Source of the DNA: Gracilaria vermiculophylla
Lineage: Eukaryota > Rhodophyta > Florideophyceae > Gracilariales > Gracilariaceae
DNA length: 64,000 bases
Reading direction: 5' to 3'
NCBI GenBank assembly: GCA_019155205.2
Contig: JAHNZQ020003147.1
Location: 852,649 to 916,648, forward strand
The notes beneath the pieces were generated by a model. The model ran no database searches and was not told the DNA's origin. It was given only the letters and a program-made list of their open reading frames with translations. This document shows, piece by piece, positions 62,901 through 64,000 of this stretch. The position numbers and the translations under genes were made by a program. The stretch's first letter is position 1. Each line of letters begins with the position of its first letter.

Positions 62901-64000
62901 CGTGGGCGGTGCCGAGGAGCATGAAATGTGGAAGATGTCTACATGGCCTGCCAACAGTCTGGAGAGGGGCGGACGCTTTTCCTCCGCAAGGCCATTCTCG
63001 AAGGCGGCTCTGCGTACGTCGTACACGGCGGCCATAATGTCCTCATGCTGATCCGAGTCGATGAAATTCAGCAGGGATGGGTCCGAGTAACAGATCGTCT
63101 TCCGCGCGTGCACGAAAGTACTTGACCTTTTGGCGGTCTGGATTGACCGCAGGCAGGCTTTTCTCTTGGTATTTGGATCCTCCGTTGAGTCATGCGACTA
63201 TTGTGCGGCTGACGCTTCCACCTTTAACCGCTGTGAGGGATTCGGGGCTGCAGTTATTCCCGTCGAGAGACGCCCCGCGGTCCCCAAGCAGAGTACGTGT
63301 GTCCACACGGAATTAAAGCAAGACCGGAAGGCCGATCAGCAAGTCCTCCCAGGCCACTGCGTCGTCCGTTACAAGAAAGTGTATATTCTTTAGCGCCAGG
63401 TGACCAGCTTTGAGGTGCAGGACCTTCGGTGGCACACACCACGCTCGTGAGAACGTGTACAGTCTCGGCTTCTCGTTCTTCTTGGTCGGGCCGACTTTAA
63501 GGCTGATAGTGTCGATGACTGTGATCTTTCCGATGCATTTGAGTGCCGCCCGCTCTGCCAAAATCGTCGACACCATGTTTTCGTCGCTGTCGTCGTCGCA
63601 ACTGCGGGTTACGTCGAGGCTGACCTTAGTGTCGGATAAGGTGATGATGAATGACGGGGATTCGTCGCCCATGTTGGTCTTTTACTTGTCTTGTCGAAGC
63701 CGACCGACGCTTCTGGATGCAGATTAGGCTGCGTCACCGCCCGAGGAGGCTTGACTTCTTGTCCAACGTGCCGGACCATCATGTGCCCTGGCTGTTCCCA
63801 GCTTCTCTTTGAAGCCTTTATTTTCTTGTGCGGATGCTTTCTCGCAGTTATTGACCTAATGCATTTGTTTCTTGCCTTCGCAGGCCTTCACCGAACATGG
63901 CGATGGCGGGGGCCTTTTATTTCTACGGTCTTTTGAGGTCTTTGATGCTTGCTTATTCTCCGGCTTTGTCTTTGAGACTGTGTTTGTGCTGCCGCTTCCC
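59913..64000 (-). mobile_element. Ty3/gypsy element with chromodomain-like end, continues past the window
   Basis: Minus-strand relics in order from right to left: a possible gag tail with a degenerate CCHC-like knuckle (about 63850-63905); a protease tail ending AWEDLLIGLPVLL (63313-63672); RT with FVKSLVCHGLAHPKPTSKW and KHHFPMPNLGQELTKV (62589-63113), then CLDDVLLYAPRVEKLL and RALHWFKQGIPNF (62004-62420); an RNase H end HINGDANVWTDLLSHW (about 61540); integrase VLSELKMQTNEWHDLLPIF and NVCPITAFLGRKATPPINIY (60475-60753); and after VTKVLNDFVYQVEDLRSGR a chromodomain-like MELQDSPNGLQVIVQWKGLN (60073-60315). Frames are broken many times. The PMPNL-type RT and the chromodomain-like tail place it near oomycete/fungal chromovirus-type gypsy elements. 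Confidence 0.85.

Overview
The window looks like nuclear DNA of a red alga, most likely a multicellular florideophyte such as Chondrus. This is inferred from content, not from a database match. The genes are compact, mostly single-exon and closely packed. They mix ordinary eukaryotic functions (spliceosome recycling, ribosome biogenesis, Rho signalling) with plastid functions (BipA/TypA GTPase, a TAB2-type photosystem I translation factor, an RNase II-like exonuclease) and Golgi enzymes expected in sulfated-galactan makers (carbohydrate sulfotransferase, GT77-like glycosyltransferase). Only two introns could be supported, both with GT...AG ends and both short (213 and 118 nt).

Layout. 0.6-1.7 kb: a 5'-truncated Ty1/copia polyprotein. 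3.2-18 kb: a moderate-GC gene block with a TFIP11-type G-patch protein (-), a Has1/DDX18 DEAD-box helicase (+), an orphan single-pass membrane protein (-), a GARP-type MYB regulator (-), an RNB exoribonuclease (+) and a sulfotransferase (-). 18.6-38.8 kb: a strikingly GC-rich block with CpG-dense 5' ends, holding TypA/BipA (-), a bHLH-GAF regulator (-), a Rho GTPase (-) head-to-head with a catalytically degenerate RhoGAP (+), a two-exon nicotinamidase (-) head-to-head with a glycosyltransferase (+), an OSCA/DUF221 channel (-) head-to-head with TAB2 (+), and a two-exon GST-like protein (-). TAB2 and the GST end only 12 bp apart. Most neighbours alternate strand, so promoters and 3' ends are shared in pairs.

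39-64 kb: an AT-rich to mixed transposon graveyard. 40.2-44.1 kb holds three Tc1/mariner-like elements of nearly equal length, one nested in another at a TA site. 45.5-47.1 kb has direct and inverted copies of an LTR-like repeat. 49.4-56.95 kb is a decayed Ty3/gypsy pol flanked by inverted arms, in which the integrase end and an unknown proline-rich ORF face each other (an ambisense arrangement seen twice). 57-59 kb holds a copia-like RT/RNase H relic. 59.9 kb to the window end is a second, minus-strand Ty3/gypsy element with a chromodomain-like end. Nothing in this part looks like an intact host gene, except possibly an unidentified frame at 47.8-48.5 kb.

Start codons were chosen as the first ATG that gives a sensible N terminus; several reading frames stay open far upstream of it because GC-rich leaders lack stops. 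All functional statements rest on motifs read by eye.
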